From contig NZ_CP011502.1 of NCBI RefSeq assembly GCF_001509405.1, positions 496,001 to 560,000 of the forward strand: a DNA stretch of 64,000 nucleotides, read 5' to 3'. Below are positions 49,459 to 57,683 of this stretch, piece by piece. Made by a program: the position numbers and the translations under genes. The notes under the pieces were generated by a model. The model saw only the letters and a program-made list of their open reading frames with translations. It was not told where the DNA came from and made no database searches. The stretch's first letter is position 1; every line of letters starts with the position of its first letter. This stretch comes from Aeromicrobium erythreum (lineage in GTDB: Bacteria > Actinomycetota > Actinomycetes > Propionibacteriales > Nocardioidaceae).

Positions 49459-50247
49459 ATGACCTACCGCACCTACGTCGCACTCGGGGACTCGTTCACG
49501 GAGGGCGTCGGCGACCACGACCTGACGCTGCCGAACGGGGTGCGGGGCTGGGCCGACCGGGTCGCCGAGGTGCTCGCCGCGCGGGCCGAGGAGGTCGGCT
49601 CGTCGTTCGCCTACGCGAACCTGGCGATCCGCGGTCGCAAGCTCGGTGCGGTGCTCGACGAGCAGCTCGAGCCGGCGCTCGCGGCGCGGCCGGACCTCGT
49701 CACGCTCTACGCCGGCGGCAACGACATCATGCGGCCGAGGGTCGACGTCGACGCGCTCGTGGCGCGCTACGACGACGCGGTCGGCCGGCTCGTCGGCACC
49801 GGTGCGACGGTCGTGCTGTTCACCGCGTTCGACCCGGCCGGGTTCCCCATCTTCGCGGCCGGGCGTGGCCGGTTCGCGATCTACAACGAGCTCGTCCGCG
49901 AGGTGGCCGAACGGCACGGCACGCGCCTGGTCGACTTCTGGCGCATGCGGGAGTACCGCGAGCCGCGGATGTGGGACGTCGACCGCCTGCACATGTCGTC
50001 GGCGGGTCACCAGCGCATGGCCATCGCCGTGCTCGACGTGCTCGGCGTCGCGCACGACCTCGAGCCGCTCGCGCTCGGCGAGGCCGTCGTCCGCACCCCG
50101 CGTGAGCTGCGTGCCGAGAACCTGGCCTGGGCCCGCACCCATGCAGCGCCCTGGATCAAGCGCCGGCTCACCGGCACCTCATCGGGCGACACGCTCTCCC
50201 CGCGCTACCCGCAGCCCGCGCGCTTCGGGACGTCGTCGCCGGAGTGA
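49459..50247 (+). CDS. SGNH/GDSL hydrolase
   Basis: This 262-residue esterase-like protein has the nucleophile block GDSFTEGV, the oxyanion GGND and the C-terminal DRLHMS with the catalytic Asp-x-x-His. There is no signal peptide, so it acts in the cytoplasm. The ATG is 6 bases after TAGCCT (49447-49452). The C-terminal 40 residues are basic and extend beyond the core fold. Confidence 0.88.
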   Translation: MTYRTYVALGDSFTEGVGDHDLTLPNGVRGWADRVAEVLAARAEEVGSSFAYANLAIRGRKLGAVLDEQLEPALAARPDLVTLYAGGNDIMRPRVDVDALVARYDDAVGRLVGTGATVVLFTAFDPAGFPIFAAGRGRFAIYNELVREVAERHGTRLVDFWRMREYREPRMWDVDRLHMSSAGHQRMAIAVLDVLGVAHDLEPLALGEAVVRTPRELRAENLAWARTHAAPWIKRRLTGTSSGDTLSPRYPQPARFGTSSPE

Positions 50248-50303
50248 CGCCGAGAACCGGGCGGTGACGTTCCCCAGCGGGGCGACGGCCCTAGCCTGGG
50301 GCG

Positions 50304-50990
50304 ATGGGGACGCGAGCTGGCGGCGGTGACGGCGGGCTGCTCGCCGGGCTGGTGCCCGCCGGGGTGGTGGCGCGCGAGCTCGTGGCGGACCTGCGCCTGC
50401 AGGGTGACGACTCGGGCCTGAGCCCCGACGAGGCCGCGGTCGTCGCTGCCGCCGTGCCGCGTCGGCGACGCCAGTTCGCCGCGGGTCGGCGGCTCGCCCG
50501 CGAGGCCCTCGTCGACCTCGGGCGTGCGCCCGTGCCGATCCTTCCCGGCGCGCGTGGGGCGCCGACGTGGCCCGTCGGTGTCGTGGGGTCGGTGACGCAC
50601 TGCGACGGCTACGTCGCCGCCGCGCTGGGGGAGGCGTCGCGGTGGCGCGCCCTGGGGATCGACGCGGAGCCGGCTGCCGCGCTCCCACCCACCGTGCTGG
50701 CGCGGATCGCGAGCGCGACCGAGCGCACCTGGCTGGCCGAGCGGTCGGCCGCGCGACCCGAGGTCGCCTGGGACCGCCTGCTGTTCTGCGTCAAGGAGGC
50801 GGTCTTCAAGGCCTGGTTCCCCGTGCACGGCACCTCGCCCGGCTTCCGCGGCGCCGAGGTGCGCCTGGACGACGGCGACGGCTTCGTCGCGACGGTCACG
50901 GACGGATCGAGCGCGTCCGTCGTCCGTGCGGAGGTGCCCGGCCGCTGGGTGCAGGCGCGCGGTCTGCTGGTCTGCGCCGCCTGGTCCTGA
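50304..50990 (+). CDS. 4'-phosphopantetheinyl transferase (EntD/Sfp-type)
   Basis: This 228-residue enzyme has SVTHCDGY, GIDAEP and FCVKEAVFKAW, the Mg/CoA and catalytic motifs of EntD-like transferases. It would activate carrier proteins of NRPS, PKS or fatty acid synthases by adding phosphopantetheine. No carrier-protein gene is in this window. The ATG is 6 bases after TAGCCT (50292-50297), the same spacing as the upstream GDSL gene. Confidence 0.88.
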   Translation: MGTRAGGGDGGLLAGLVPAGVVARELVADLRLQGDDSGLSPDEAAVVAAAVPRRRRQFAAGRRLAREALVDLGRAPVPILPGARGAPTWPVGVVGSVTHCDGYVAAALGEASRWRALGIDAEPAAALPPTVLARIASATERTWLAERSAARPEVAWDRLLFCVKEAVFKAWFPVHGTSPGFRGAEVRLDDGDGFVATVTDGSSASVVRAEVPGRWVQARGLLVCAAWS

Positions 50991-51042
50991 CCGCCGGTCG
51001 GGCCACAGTCCGCACACCCCAGGGACACCGACGGCGGCGGGG

Positions 51043-51093
51043 GTGTACACCTGGCTACTTTTCGCTATCCTGAGAAAGCACCGCTTGTACACT
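51043..51093 (+). promoter_or_regulatory. Exporter promoter with two GTGTACA-type operators
   Basis: GTGTACAC (51043-51050) lies at the -35 position of a TATCCT -10 box (51066-51071). CGCTTGTACACT (51082-51093) lies just downstream of it. The second site recurs in reverse orientation at 53332-53343, before the TetR gene. Confidence 0.65.
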
Positions 51094-51135
51094 TCTACGG
51101 GACTGCGACGCCACCGCCGACGACAGGGGACCTCC

Positions 51136-52677
51136 ATGACCACCGAGAAGACCGTCACCACCGCCACCGACAGTCCGGGGGTCACGAGGCCCGGGCTGGC
51201 CCTGGCCGTGATCGCCGGCGCCCAGTTCATGGTGGTGCTCGACGGCACGATCATGAACATCGCGCTCTCCAGCATCCAGCAGGCGTTCGACATGAGCGGC
51301 GTGCTGCTCGCGTGGGTCGTGAACGCCTACGCGCTCGCCTTCGGCGGCTTCCTGCTGCTGGGTGGCCGGCTCGGTGACGTGCTCGGGCGCGTCGCCATCT
51401 TCCGGGTCGGCCTGGTGCTCTTCGCCGGCGCCTCGCTGCTCGGTGGTCTGGCCTGGTCGCAGGAGGTCCTCATCGGCGCCCGTGTCCTGCAGGGGATGGG
51501 TGCGGCCATCGTGGCCCCCGCCGCCCTCGCGCTCATCGCCACGTCGTTCGAGGGACAGGCGCGAGGTCGGGCGATGGGACTGTACGGCGCGATGGCCGGG
51601 CTCGGCTCCACCGCGGGTCTGCTGTTCGGTGGCGTGCTGACGTCCTACGCGAGCTGGCGCTGGGTGCTCCTGGTGAACATCCCGATCGCCGTCGCCCTGT
51701 TCCTCGGGGCCCGCTACCTGCGGTCGGGGGAGCGCCACCGCTCCGAGCTCAACATCCCGAGCGCGGTCCTCGGCACCCTCGGCGTGACCTCGCTCGTCTA
51801 CGCGATCACGCGTAGTGGTGAGCACGGCTGGGGCGACCCGGCCTCGATCGCCCTCTACGGAGCGGCCGCGGTCTTCATCGGCGTCTTCGTGGTCGCCCAG
51901 GACCGTGTCGCGCACCCGCTGCTGCCGCTCGCCATCCTGCGCGACCGGACCCGCGCGGGCGCCAACGTCGCGATGCTGCTGCTCGGCACGGGGATGTTCG
52001 CGACGTACTACTTCTTCACGCTCTACATGCAGCAGGTGCTGGGGTACTCCGCGATCGAGTCGGCCTTGGCCTACCTGCCCTGGGCGACGGCCATCTTCGT
52101 CGGCTCCGGGGTGCTGGCGCCGCGGCTCCTCCCGCGGCTCGCGCCGGCCGTCATCGCCGGCGGTGGCCTGTCCGTCACCGCGCTCGGCATGCTCTGGCTG
52201 AGCTTCCTCGACGTCGACTCCGGCTACGCCACGGCGATCGTGGCGCCCATGGTGGTGACGGCCCTCGGCCTGGGGTCGACCTTCGTCCCGCTCACGATCT
52301 CGGCGATGTCCCGCGTCGACGGCCCCGACTCGGGTGCTGCGGCGGCGGTCATGAACACCGCCCAGCAGGTGGGTGGCGCCATCGGTCTCGCGACGCTCGT
52401 GGTCCTGGCCACCCAGGTCAGCACCGGCCAGCTGCCGTCCGCGGCCCAGGAGCTGCTGCGGGCCGAGTCCACCGGGGACGAGACGTTGCTCGCCTCCGCC
52501 CGCGCGGCACTCTCGGAGGGATTCACCACCGCGTTCCTCGCCGTCGCGGGGATCTACGTCCTCGCGGCGGTCGTGGTCGCGCTGACCGTGCGCCGTGACT
52601 CCGCGGTCGAGGGTCAGCAGGGGTCGCAGCGTGAGGGGCGGCGCGAGAGCCGGACGACCCCGGCTGGACCGGTCTAG
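51136..52677 (+). CDS. MFS transporter, DHA2 family (14-helix drug exporter)
   Basis: This 513-residue protein has 14 predicted helices and the DHA2 motifs VVLDGTIMNIALSSIQ (motif D) and GGRLGDVLGR (motif A), with a C-terminal basic tail. Such proteins export drugs or antiseptic cations using the proton gradient. The upstream operators and the TetR gene overlapping its 3' end by four bases in the opposite direction indicate control by that repressor. Confidence 0.92.
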   Translation: MTTEKTVTTATDSPGVTRPGLALAVIAGAQFMVVLDGTIMNIALSSIQQAFDMSGVLLAWVVNAYALAFGGFLLLGGRLGDVLGRVAIFRVGLVLFAGASLLGGLAWSQEVLIGARVLQGMGAAIVAPAALALIATSFEGQARGRAMGLYGAMAGLGSTAGLLFGGVLTSYASWRWVLLVNIPIAVALFLGARYLRSGERHRSELNIPSAVLGTLGVTSLVYAITRSGEHGWGDPASIALYGAAAVFIGVFVVAQDRVAHPLLPLAILRDRTRAGANVAMLLLGTGMFATYYFFTLYMQQVLGYSAIESALAYLPWATAIFVGSGVLAPRLLPRLAPAVIAGGGLSVTALGMLWLSFLDVDSGYATAIVAPMVVTALGLGSTFVPLTISAMSRVDGPDSGAAAAVMNTAQQVGGAIGLATLVVLATQVSTGQLPSAAQELLRAESTGDETLLASARAALSEGFTTAFLAVAGIYVLAAVVVALTVRRDSAVEGQQGSQREGRRESRTTPAGPV

Positions 52678-53246
52678 GGGTGCAGCAGCGTGGCGACCAT
52701 AGGAGACGCGACCTCGACGATGCGGTCGATGTCGGCGTCGGTGAGGTCCGGCAGCCCGATGATGTGCCGACCGCTCGCCAGGCCCATCATGATCGCGGAG
52801 AAGATCGCCGCGCGCAGGCGGGCCTCGTCGGCGTCGATGTGCCGCTCGATGACGTCGATCGACGCACGGGTCATGTGCTCTCGGAGCATCGACGCGGCGA
52901 GCTCGCTCGTCATGCTGGTGCGCAGCAGGACGGCCATCGGCGAGTGCGGGTCGGCCTCCCACATGCGCAGCATCGTGGAGACGTACCGCTGCGCCGACTC
53001 CTCCTGGCCCTCGGAGGTCAGAGCGTCGATGGGGATGTCCCAGGCCACGCACTCGCGGAACAGGTTCTCCTTGGTGCCGAAGTACTTCATGACGGAGGAC
53101 TTGTCGATCTCGGCCTCCTCGGCCACGCGACGGATCGTCGTCCGCTCGTACCCGTGCGTGGCGAAGCACCGCCGAGCACTGTCGAGGATGCGCTGCCGTG
53201 TCAGCCCTCCCTTGGAGGTCGGACTGAGTGGTGCGGTCTTCTCCAT
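52674..53246 (-). CDS. TetR family repressor of the exporter
   Basis: This 190-residue regulator has HTH residues about 30-55 (TIRRVAEEAEIDKSSVMKYF) and a C-terminal helical domain of the MFS-linked type. It is convergent with the exporter gene and its stop overlaps the exporter's. An operator copy identical to that at the exporter promoter lies about 90 bases upstream of its start, which suggests autoregulation. AGAGGA precedes the ATG. Confidence 0.88.
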   Translation of the reverse strand: MEKTAPLSPTSKGGLTRQRILDSARRCFATHGYERTTIRRVAEEAEIDKSSVMKYFGTKENLFRECVAWDIPIDALTSEGQEESAQRYVSTMLRMWEADPHSPMAVLLRTSMTSELAASMLREHMTRASIDVIERHIDADEARLRAAIFSAIMMGLASGRHIIGLPDLTDADIDRIVEVASPMVATLLHP

Positions 53247-53331
53247 GACGTCCTCTCGACTCGACCCGGTTGCGGGTCACGCAGCGCTGGGAAGCTCTCG
53301 CGGCCCGTCGAGGGCCGGCCGGACCGTCACG

Positions 53332-53343
53332 AGTGTACAAGCG
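53332..53343 (-). promoter_or_regulatory. Operator copy between TetR and FAD oxidase genes
   Basis: AGTGTACAAGCG is the exact reverse complement of the 12 bases at 51082-51093. It lies 86 bases from the TetR start and 82 bases from the ATG of the FAD oxidase, so it may control both. Confidence 0.65.
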
Positions 53344-53424
53344 TTGCCCTGATCGTTCGCCGCCTCCCACGCCCCAGCGGGACGGCTCGTACCGGCCGCA
53401 CCGGCCAGACAAGGAGACCCACCG

Positions 53425-55164
53425 ATGGACCCGATCGAGAAGACCCCCGTCGGCACCTGGAAGGGTGTCGCGCCGCACGACGGTCGTGAGGACGCGTTCC
53501 TCCTGTCGTTCGCCGGCGACGGCACCGTGGCCCTGCGGACCCCGGCGAGCGAGGGCCACGGCGCGTGGACGTCGCGAGCCGAAGGGTTCTCGTACACGCT
53601 CGTCGAGACCCTCTTCGACCGGGAGCACCCGGTCCAGGTGCACATCGCCGTCGACGCGGTGATCGACGGCGAGACGTACCGGGGCAGCGGCACGGCCGAG
53701 GTCCAGGTCGCCGGCCGGACGGTCGCCTCGACGACGACCGACTTCGTCGCGTCGCGGACAGGACCGGGGGGTCGCGCCGTGGCACGTCGTCGAGCCGGGC
53801 CCGGGGTACCTGCGCGCGGATCTCGACAGCACGCTCGCGGCACTGCCGGAGCCCGTCGCGGCCTTCGTGCCGCAGACCGACGAGGACTGGCGCGGGTGGA
53901 ACCTGACCCTCGACGTCCCGCCGGCCCTCGTCGTGCGTCCTCGGACCGGGGGCCAGGTGGCCGCGGCGCTCCGCGTGGCCGACGAGCACGGCTGGCCCGT
54001 GGCCGTCCAGGCCACCGGCCACGGCGCCTCGGTGGAGCTGGGCCGCTCGATCCTGCTCGACCTGTCCGGGCTCGACGACGTCGAGCTGAGACCCGACACG
54101 GTCGTCGTCGGCGCGGGAGTCCGCTGGCGCGACGTCCTGCCGACCGTCGTCGCCGCCGGGCGGGTCGCGCTCTGCGGCTCCTCGCCCGACGTCGGCGTCG
54201 CGGGCTACCTCTCCGGTGGGGGCTGCCCGTGCTCGCCCGCAGTCACGGACTGGCGGCCGACACGGTCCGGTCGCTGGAGGTGGCGACGGTCGACGGCGAG
54301 CTCCACGTCTGCTCGCCGACCCAGCGGCCCGACCTGTTCGCCGCCTCGCTCGGAGGCCGGGGCAACGCCGGGGTGATCGTGTCGGCCGAGATCGCCACCC
54401 CGGTGCTCGAGTCCTTCGTCGGCGGCACCATCACGTTTGGGGAGGAGGACGTCGACGAGGTCATCCGCACGTGGGCTGCATGGAGCCGAGACCTGCCGCA
54501 GGAGATGAGCTCCTCGCTCGTCGTGCTCCGCTTCCCCGACCTGCCGCAGACGCCGCCGGAGAAGCGCAACCGCTACTTCGTCCAGGTCCGGGTGGCCTAT
54601 GTCGGGTCCCTCGACGCGGCCGACGCACTCCTGAAGCCGCTGCGCGCCCTGACGGTGGAGGCCGACACCGTCAGGCCGATGCCCTACGACCAGATCGGCC
54701 AGGTCTACCTCGACCCGCCGCGGGCCACCCCGGCGTGGATCGAGACCAGGGTGCTCGACGAGCTTCCCGACGACGCGGTCGAGGCGCTCGTGTCCGTGGC
54801 CGGGCAGCACGCGACGCTCCCGTTCGGCGGGGTCGAGCTGCGCCAGCTGGGTGGCGTGCTCGCCTCGACCGTCTCGGTGTCGACGGCCAGCCACGCCCGC
54901 GGCGGCTACCAGCTGTTCGTGACCAACCCGGCGTTCGAGGACCGTCGCGAGGAGGTCTTCGCCGCGCAGCGCTCCGTGCTCGACGCGCTGGCGCCGTGGC
55001 TGCCCGAGAAGGCGCTGCCCGGCTTCCTGTTCAGCAAGGACCAGACACGTCGTCGGGTCCGACGTGCCTACGACGACGCCGACTGGGAGGCGCTGTGCGC
55101 GGCCAAGGAGGCCTACGACCCCATGAACGTGCTCCGGGTGAACCACAACATCACCCGAGGCTGA
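53425..55164 (+). pseudogene. FAD-linked oxidase with N-terminal lipocalin-like domain, two compensating frameshifts
   Basis: One frame is open for 579 codons, but only its ends are family-like. Residues 1-112 form a small beta-rich domain (VGTWKGVAP). The last 310 residues match the substrate and BBE part of PCMH-type flavoproteins (VLARSHGLAADTVRSLEVAT, YDPMNVLRVNHN). Between 53771 and 54218 the real FAD-binding sequence (VVRPRTGGQVAAALRVADEHG, VGAGVRW) is in another frame. One extra G in GGGGGG (53766-53771) and one missing base in GGGGG (54218-54222) would restore a single protein. Either two mutations or two homopolymer errors explain this. Confidence 0.75.
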
Positions 55165-55179
55165 TCCGGACCGGAACTG

Positions 55180-55358
55180 CCGGGCCGACGCCCAGCACGG
55201 AGTACCGCGAGCTGCTCGTCCGCCAGCTGGCCTCACCCGTGCAGCGGCGGGCCTGCTGCGCGTGGATGCGCCGGGCCGGGATCGGGGACGGCGACGTCGT
55301 CGAGCACGGTCCCGGCACCACGCTGACCAAGCTCTACCAGCAGAACGCGATCGTCTGA
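55180..55358 (+). pseudogene. Remnant resembling the C-terminus of an ACP malonyltransferase-type protein
   Basis: The frame ending at 55358 encodes about 59 residues with YRELLVRQLASPVQ and VVEHGPGTTLTKLYQQ, which look like the last part of a FabD-type acyltransferase (the GPG and terminal helix). No start or N-terminal part exists; the sequence before it is FAD oxidase. It is a gene fragment lying 66 bases from the 3' end of tRNA-Phe. The family assignment rests on short motifs only. Confidence 0.5.
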
Positions 55359-55423
55359 AGCGCGTGCCGCAGCGCTCGTGGTGCCACAAGAGAGGGCCAG
55401 TCCGGGAAGATGGACCGTGGAGG

Positions 55424-55496
55424 TGGTCAGGAGCGGGGTCGAACCGCTGACCTTCCGCTTTTCAGGCGGACGCTCTACCAACTGAGCTACCTGACC
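55424..55496 (-). tRNA. tRNA-Phe (GAA)
   Basis: The minus strand folds as a 73-base cloverleaf. The acceptor stem GGTCAGG pairs with CCTGACC, the D-arm holds AGCTCAGTTGGTAGAGC, the anticodon loop is CTGAAAA with anticodon GAA, and the T-arm has GGTTCGACC. The discriminator base is A. CCA is not encoded. Confidence 0.95.
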
Positions 55497-55585
55497 TTCG
55501 CCCGTCGTCGTACCGGGCGACGATCACCTTATCGCACGCCCCCGGGAGAGCGCGCAGGCGGTGACCGTCGCCCGTGACGAGGGGC

Positions 55586-56197
55586 TCAGACGACGGTGAC
55601 GGCGTCGTCGAAGGAGATGCGCGGCAGCCGGTCGGCCCAGGCGTCGGGGCCGGGGTGCCCGATGTTGATGACGTACTCCGAGCGCCATGAGGTGCCCGCG
55701 AGGAACTCGGCGTCGACGCCGGCGCGGTCGAAGCCGGCCATCGGACCGGCGGCCAGACCCGCCGCGCGGATGGCGAGGATCAGGTAGCCCGTCTGGAGTG
55801 CGGTGTTCAGACGTGCGTTGTCGACGCGCAGCTCGGCATCGTCGTCGAACATCTTCCGCACGCCGGGCGCGTGGGGGAAGTGCTCCTCGAGACGCTCCTG
55901 GAACGCCTCGTCGGCCGCGACGATGACGACGGCCGGCGCCGAGGCGGTCTTCGCCTTGTTGCTGCCGCCCATGTGCTGGACCAGGCGCTCGCGGGCCTCG
56001 GGACTCTGCACCACGACGAGGCGCAGCGGCTGGTTGTTCATCGCCGTCGGGCCGAAGCGGAACAGGTCGTGGATCGCCCGGATGTCGTCGACCGTCACCG
56101 GCTCGTCGGTGAACGTGTTGGCGGTGCGCGCCTCACGGAACAGGGTGTCGAGGGCCGCATCGTCGAGGACGTACGGCGTCGTGCTCGTGGAAGTCAT
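55586..56197 (-). CDS. Malonic semialdehyde reductase/nitroreductase (RutE-like)
   Basis: This 203-residue FMN-dependent nitroreductase has RTANTFTDEPV, FGPTAMNNQPLR (flavin and substrate loop) and AGLAAGPMAGFD, which match the RutE/HadB subgroup. RutE reduces malonic semialdehyde to 3-hydroxypropionate. Outside a rut cluster, as here, the substrate is less certain. The ATG 56197 was chosen at the family's N-terminus. It lies between the two tRNA genes on the same strand. Confidence 0.87.
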   Translation of the reverse strand: MTSTSTTPYVLDDAALDTLFREARTANTFTDEPVTVDDIRAIHDLFRFGPTAMNNQPLRLVVVQSPEARERLVQHMGGSNKAKTASAPAVVIVAADEAFQERLEEHFPHAPGVRKMFDDDAELRVDNARLNTALQTGYLILAIRAAGLAAGPMAGFDRAGVDAEFLAGTSWRSEYVINIGHPGPDAWADRLPRISFDDAVTVV

Positions 56198-56294
56198 GGA
56201 ACGTTCAACGACAAGGTCGAACGGCAGCATTCCCGCTGTGATCCACCAGACACCGTCACGTGCATGCCAGGCAGTCCCCCCAACCCCAAGGCAT

Positions 56295-56322
56295 CTCCCC
56301 CACGCAGGGCTGGGTGGGGGAG
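56295..56322 (-). terminator. C/G-rich stem-loop between tRNA-Asp and the nitroreductase gene
   Basis: CTCCCCCAC (56295-56303) pairs with GTGGGGGAG (56314-56322). A further GCCCTTG/CAAGGGC pair lies between about 56324 and 56354. Together with the hairpin at 56366-56413 they form a series of dyads downstream of tRNA-Asp. Confidence 0.5.
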
Positions 56323-56365
56323 TCGCCCTTGCGGTGGGGCCCAACCCCAAGGGCAGAGGACACGC

Positions 56366-56413
56366 AGCACGAGGAAGAACCCACGCCTGGCGGCGTGGGC
56401 CCTTCCTCGTGCT
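56366..56413 (-). terminator. Long hairpin immediately downstream of tRNA-Asp
   Basis: AGCACGAGGAAG (56366-56377) pairs with CTTCCTCGTGCT (56402-56413), and CCCACGCC (56380-56387) pairs with GGCGTGGG (56392-56399) inside it, separated by a 2x2 internal loop. It ends 7 bases from the tRNA 3' end, as expected for its terminator or processing signal. Confidence 0.7.
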
Positions 56414-56419
56414 TCTCTG

Positions 56420-56493
56420 CGACCCCGACGGGACTCGAACCCGCGACCTCCGCCGTGACAGGGCGGCGCGCTAACCAACTGCGCCACGGGGCC
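56420..56493 (-). tRNA. tRNA-Asp (GTC)
   Basis: The 74-base minus-strand cloverleaf has acceptor stem GGCCCCG pairing with CGGGGTC, anticodon loop CTGTCAC with anticodon GTC, and T-arm GGTTCGAGTCC. The discriminator base is G, an Asp identity element. A TACAGT -10-like box lies 28 bases upstream (minus strand 56526-56521). Confidence 0.95.
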
Positions 56494-56682
56494 TTGCAGT
56501 GCGGCTCAACCGCGGACGCAACTGTATCCCATCCCCGCGACCACCCACACCAGGCCCCCCTCCTGGGCGGCGCGGCCAGAGGCGCGACGGCGCGGATCTA
56601 TCACGACCATCCCCTCGTCAGCGACCCTTCCGCATCGTGGGACGTCGTCCGCTGGGGCGCGGGGAACGGTTCGATCAGACCC

Positions 56683-57228
56683 ATGAGCCCACGACGTCGC
56701 CGCCACGCCCTGCCCCTCGCGCAGCTCGTGGAGCAGGCGACCTGTGTGGCCGAGCAGGTGCGTGCCGAGCTCCACTCCGTGCACGCCGACCCCGACGAGC
56801 GGTGGCACGTGCGCCTGCACCACGACGCCGACGTCGACGTCTGGCTGATCTCCTGGACCGAGGAGCAGGGCACGCAGCTCCACGGTCACGGCGGGTCCAG
56901 CGGCGCGTTCACGGTCGTCGCCGGCGAGCTCGACGAGCTCGTGTGGGACCCGGCCGCGCGCGAGCTCGAGGAGAGCACCCGCACGCGCGGCGACGTGGTG
57001 GCGTTCGGCCCCGGCTACGTGCACGACGTGCGCAACACGCGGGAGGCCACCGCGGTGAGCGTCCACGTGTACTCGCCCCCGCTCGAGCGGATGGACTTCT
57101 TCGACGTCGAGCGGGGCTCCGACGGCGCCGACCAGCTCGTGCGCCTCGCGCACGTCTGGAGCGACGACCCCGAGATCGCCGCCCCCGAGAGCGTCCGCGG
57201 CCCCGCGGCAGGACGGGTCGCATCGTGA
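56683..57228 (+). CDS. Cysteine dioxygenase-type cupin protein
   Basis: This 181-residue cupin has the iron-binding QLHGHGGSSGAF (HxH), a Glu/Gly-rich strand and the third histidine in GYVHDVRN. These are features of bacterial cysteine dioxygenases, which oxidise cysteine to cysteine sulfinate with O2. It is the first gene of an operon in which the next gene, a rhodanese, overlaps it by four bases. The longer frame upstream runs through tRNA-Asp and is not coding. Confidence 0.88.
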   Translation: MSPRRRRHALPLAQLVEQATCVAEQVRAELHSVHADPDERWHVRLHHDADVDVWLISWTEEQGTQLHGHGGSSGAFTVVAGELDELVWDPAARELEESTRTRGDVVAFGPGYVHDVRNTREATAVSVHVYSPPLERMDFFDVERGSDGADQLVRLAHVWSDDPEIAAPESVRGPAAGRVAS

Positions 57229-57683
57229 GCGCGCTGCCCGCCGAGCCGCCCCGACGTCGCGCGCGCTTCGCCTCCGTCGACGCGCTGCTCGCCGACGCCC
57301 GACGTCAGCTCGTGCGCGTCACGCCCCATCAGGCCGCCCACCGGGTCCGCGCCGGCGCCGTCCTCGTCGACATCCGACCGCAGTGGCAGCGCGAGGCCGA
57401 CGGGGTCGTGCCGGGTGCGCTGCACGTCGACCGCAACCACCTCGAGTGGCGTCTGCACCCCGAGTCGGGGGCGAGCCTCCCGCAGGCGACCTGGGACGCC
57501 GAGTGGATCGTCCTGTGCACCGAGGGCTACACGTCGTCGCTCGCGGCGGCAGCGCTGCGCTCGCTCGGCCTCGACGCCACCGACGTCGTCGGGGGGATCC
57601 ATGCCTGGCGTGCGGCCGGACTCCCGGTCTCGACCCTTCCGATTGCCGATGTCAGTGGGGCCGGGGAGACTGTCGTCCCATGA
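57225..57683 (+). CDS. Rhodanese-like sulfurtransferase
   Basis: This 152-residue single-domain rhodanese has catalytic Cys98 in the loop CTEGYTSS, DIRPQWQREADGVVPGA at the fold start and GGIHAWRAAGLPV at the end. It transfers sulfane sulfur to cyanide or thiols. It overlaps both neighbours by four bases (GTGA and ATGA), so cysteine dioxygenase, rhodanese and the ABC transporter ATPase are tightly coupled. The role is likely in handling sulfur released from cysteine oxidation. Confidence 0.9.
   Translation: MSALPAEPPRRRARFASVDALLADARRQLVRVTPHQAAHRVRAGAVLVDIRPQWQREADGVVPGALHVDRNHLEWRLHPESGASLPQATWDAEWIVLCTEGYTSSLAAAALRSLGLDATDVVGGIHAWRAAGLPVSTLPIADVSGAGETVVP

Noticed and set aside
53565..53906. 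Separate 113-codon ORF in the third frame of the FAD oxidase region
   Set aside because: It is Arg-rich and overlaps family-like sequence in the other two frames.
55424..55496. Attachment site of an integrated element at tRNA-Phe
   Set aside because: No second copy of the tRNA 3' end and no integrase gene was found in the window.
56260..56682. Upstream extension of the cysteine dioxygenase frame
   Set aside because: It would translate through tRNA-Asp and its terminator; the ATG at 56683 starts the conserved protein.
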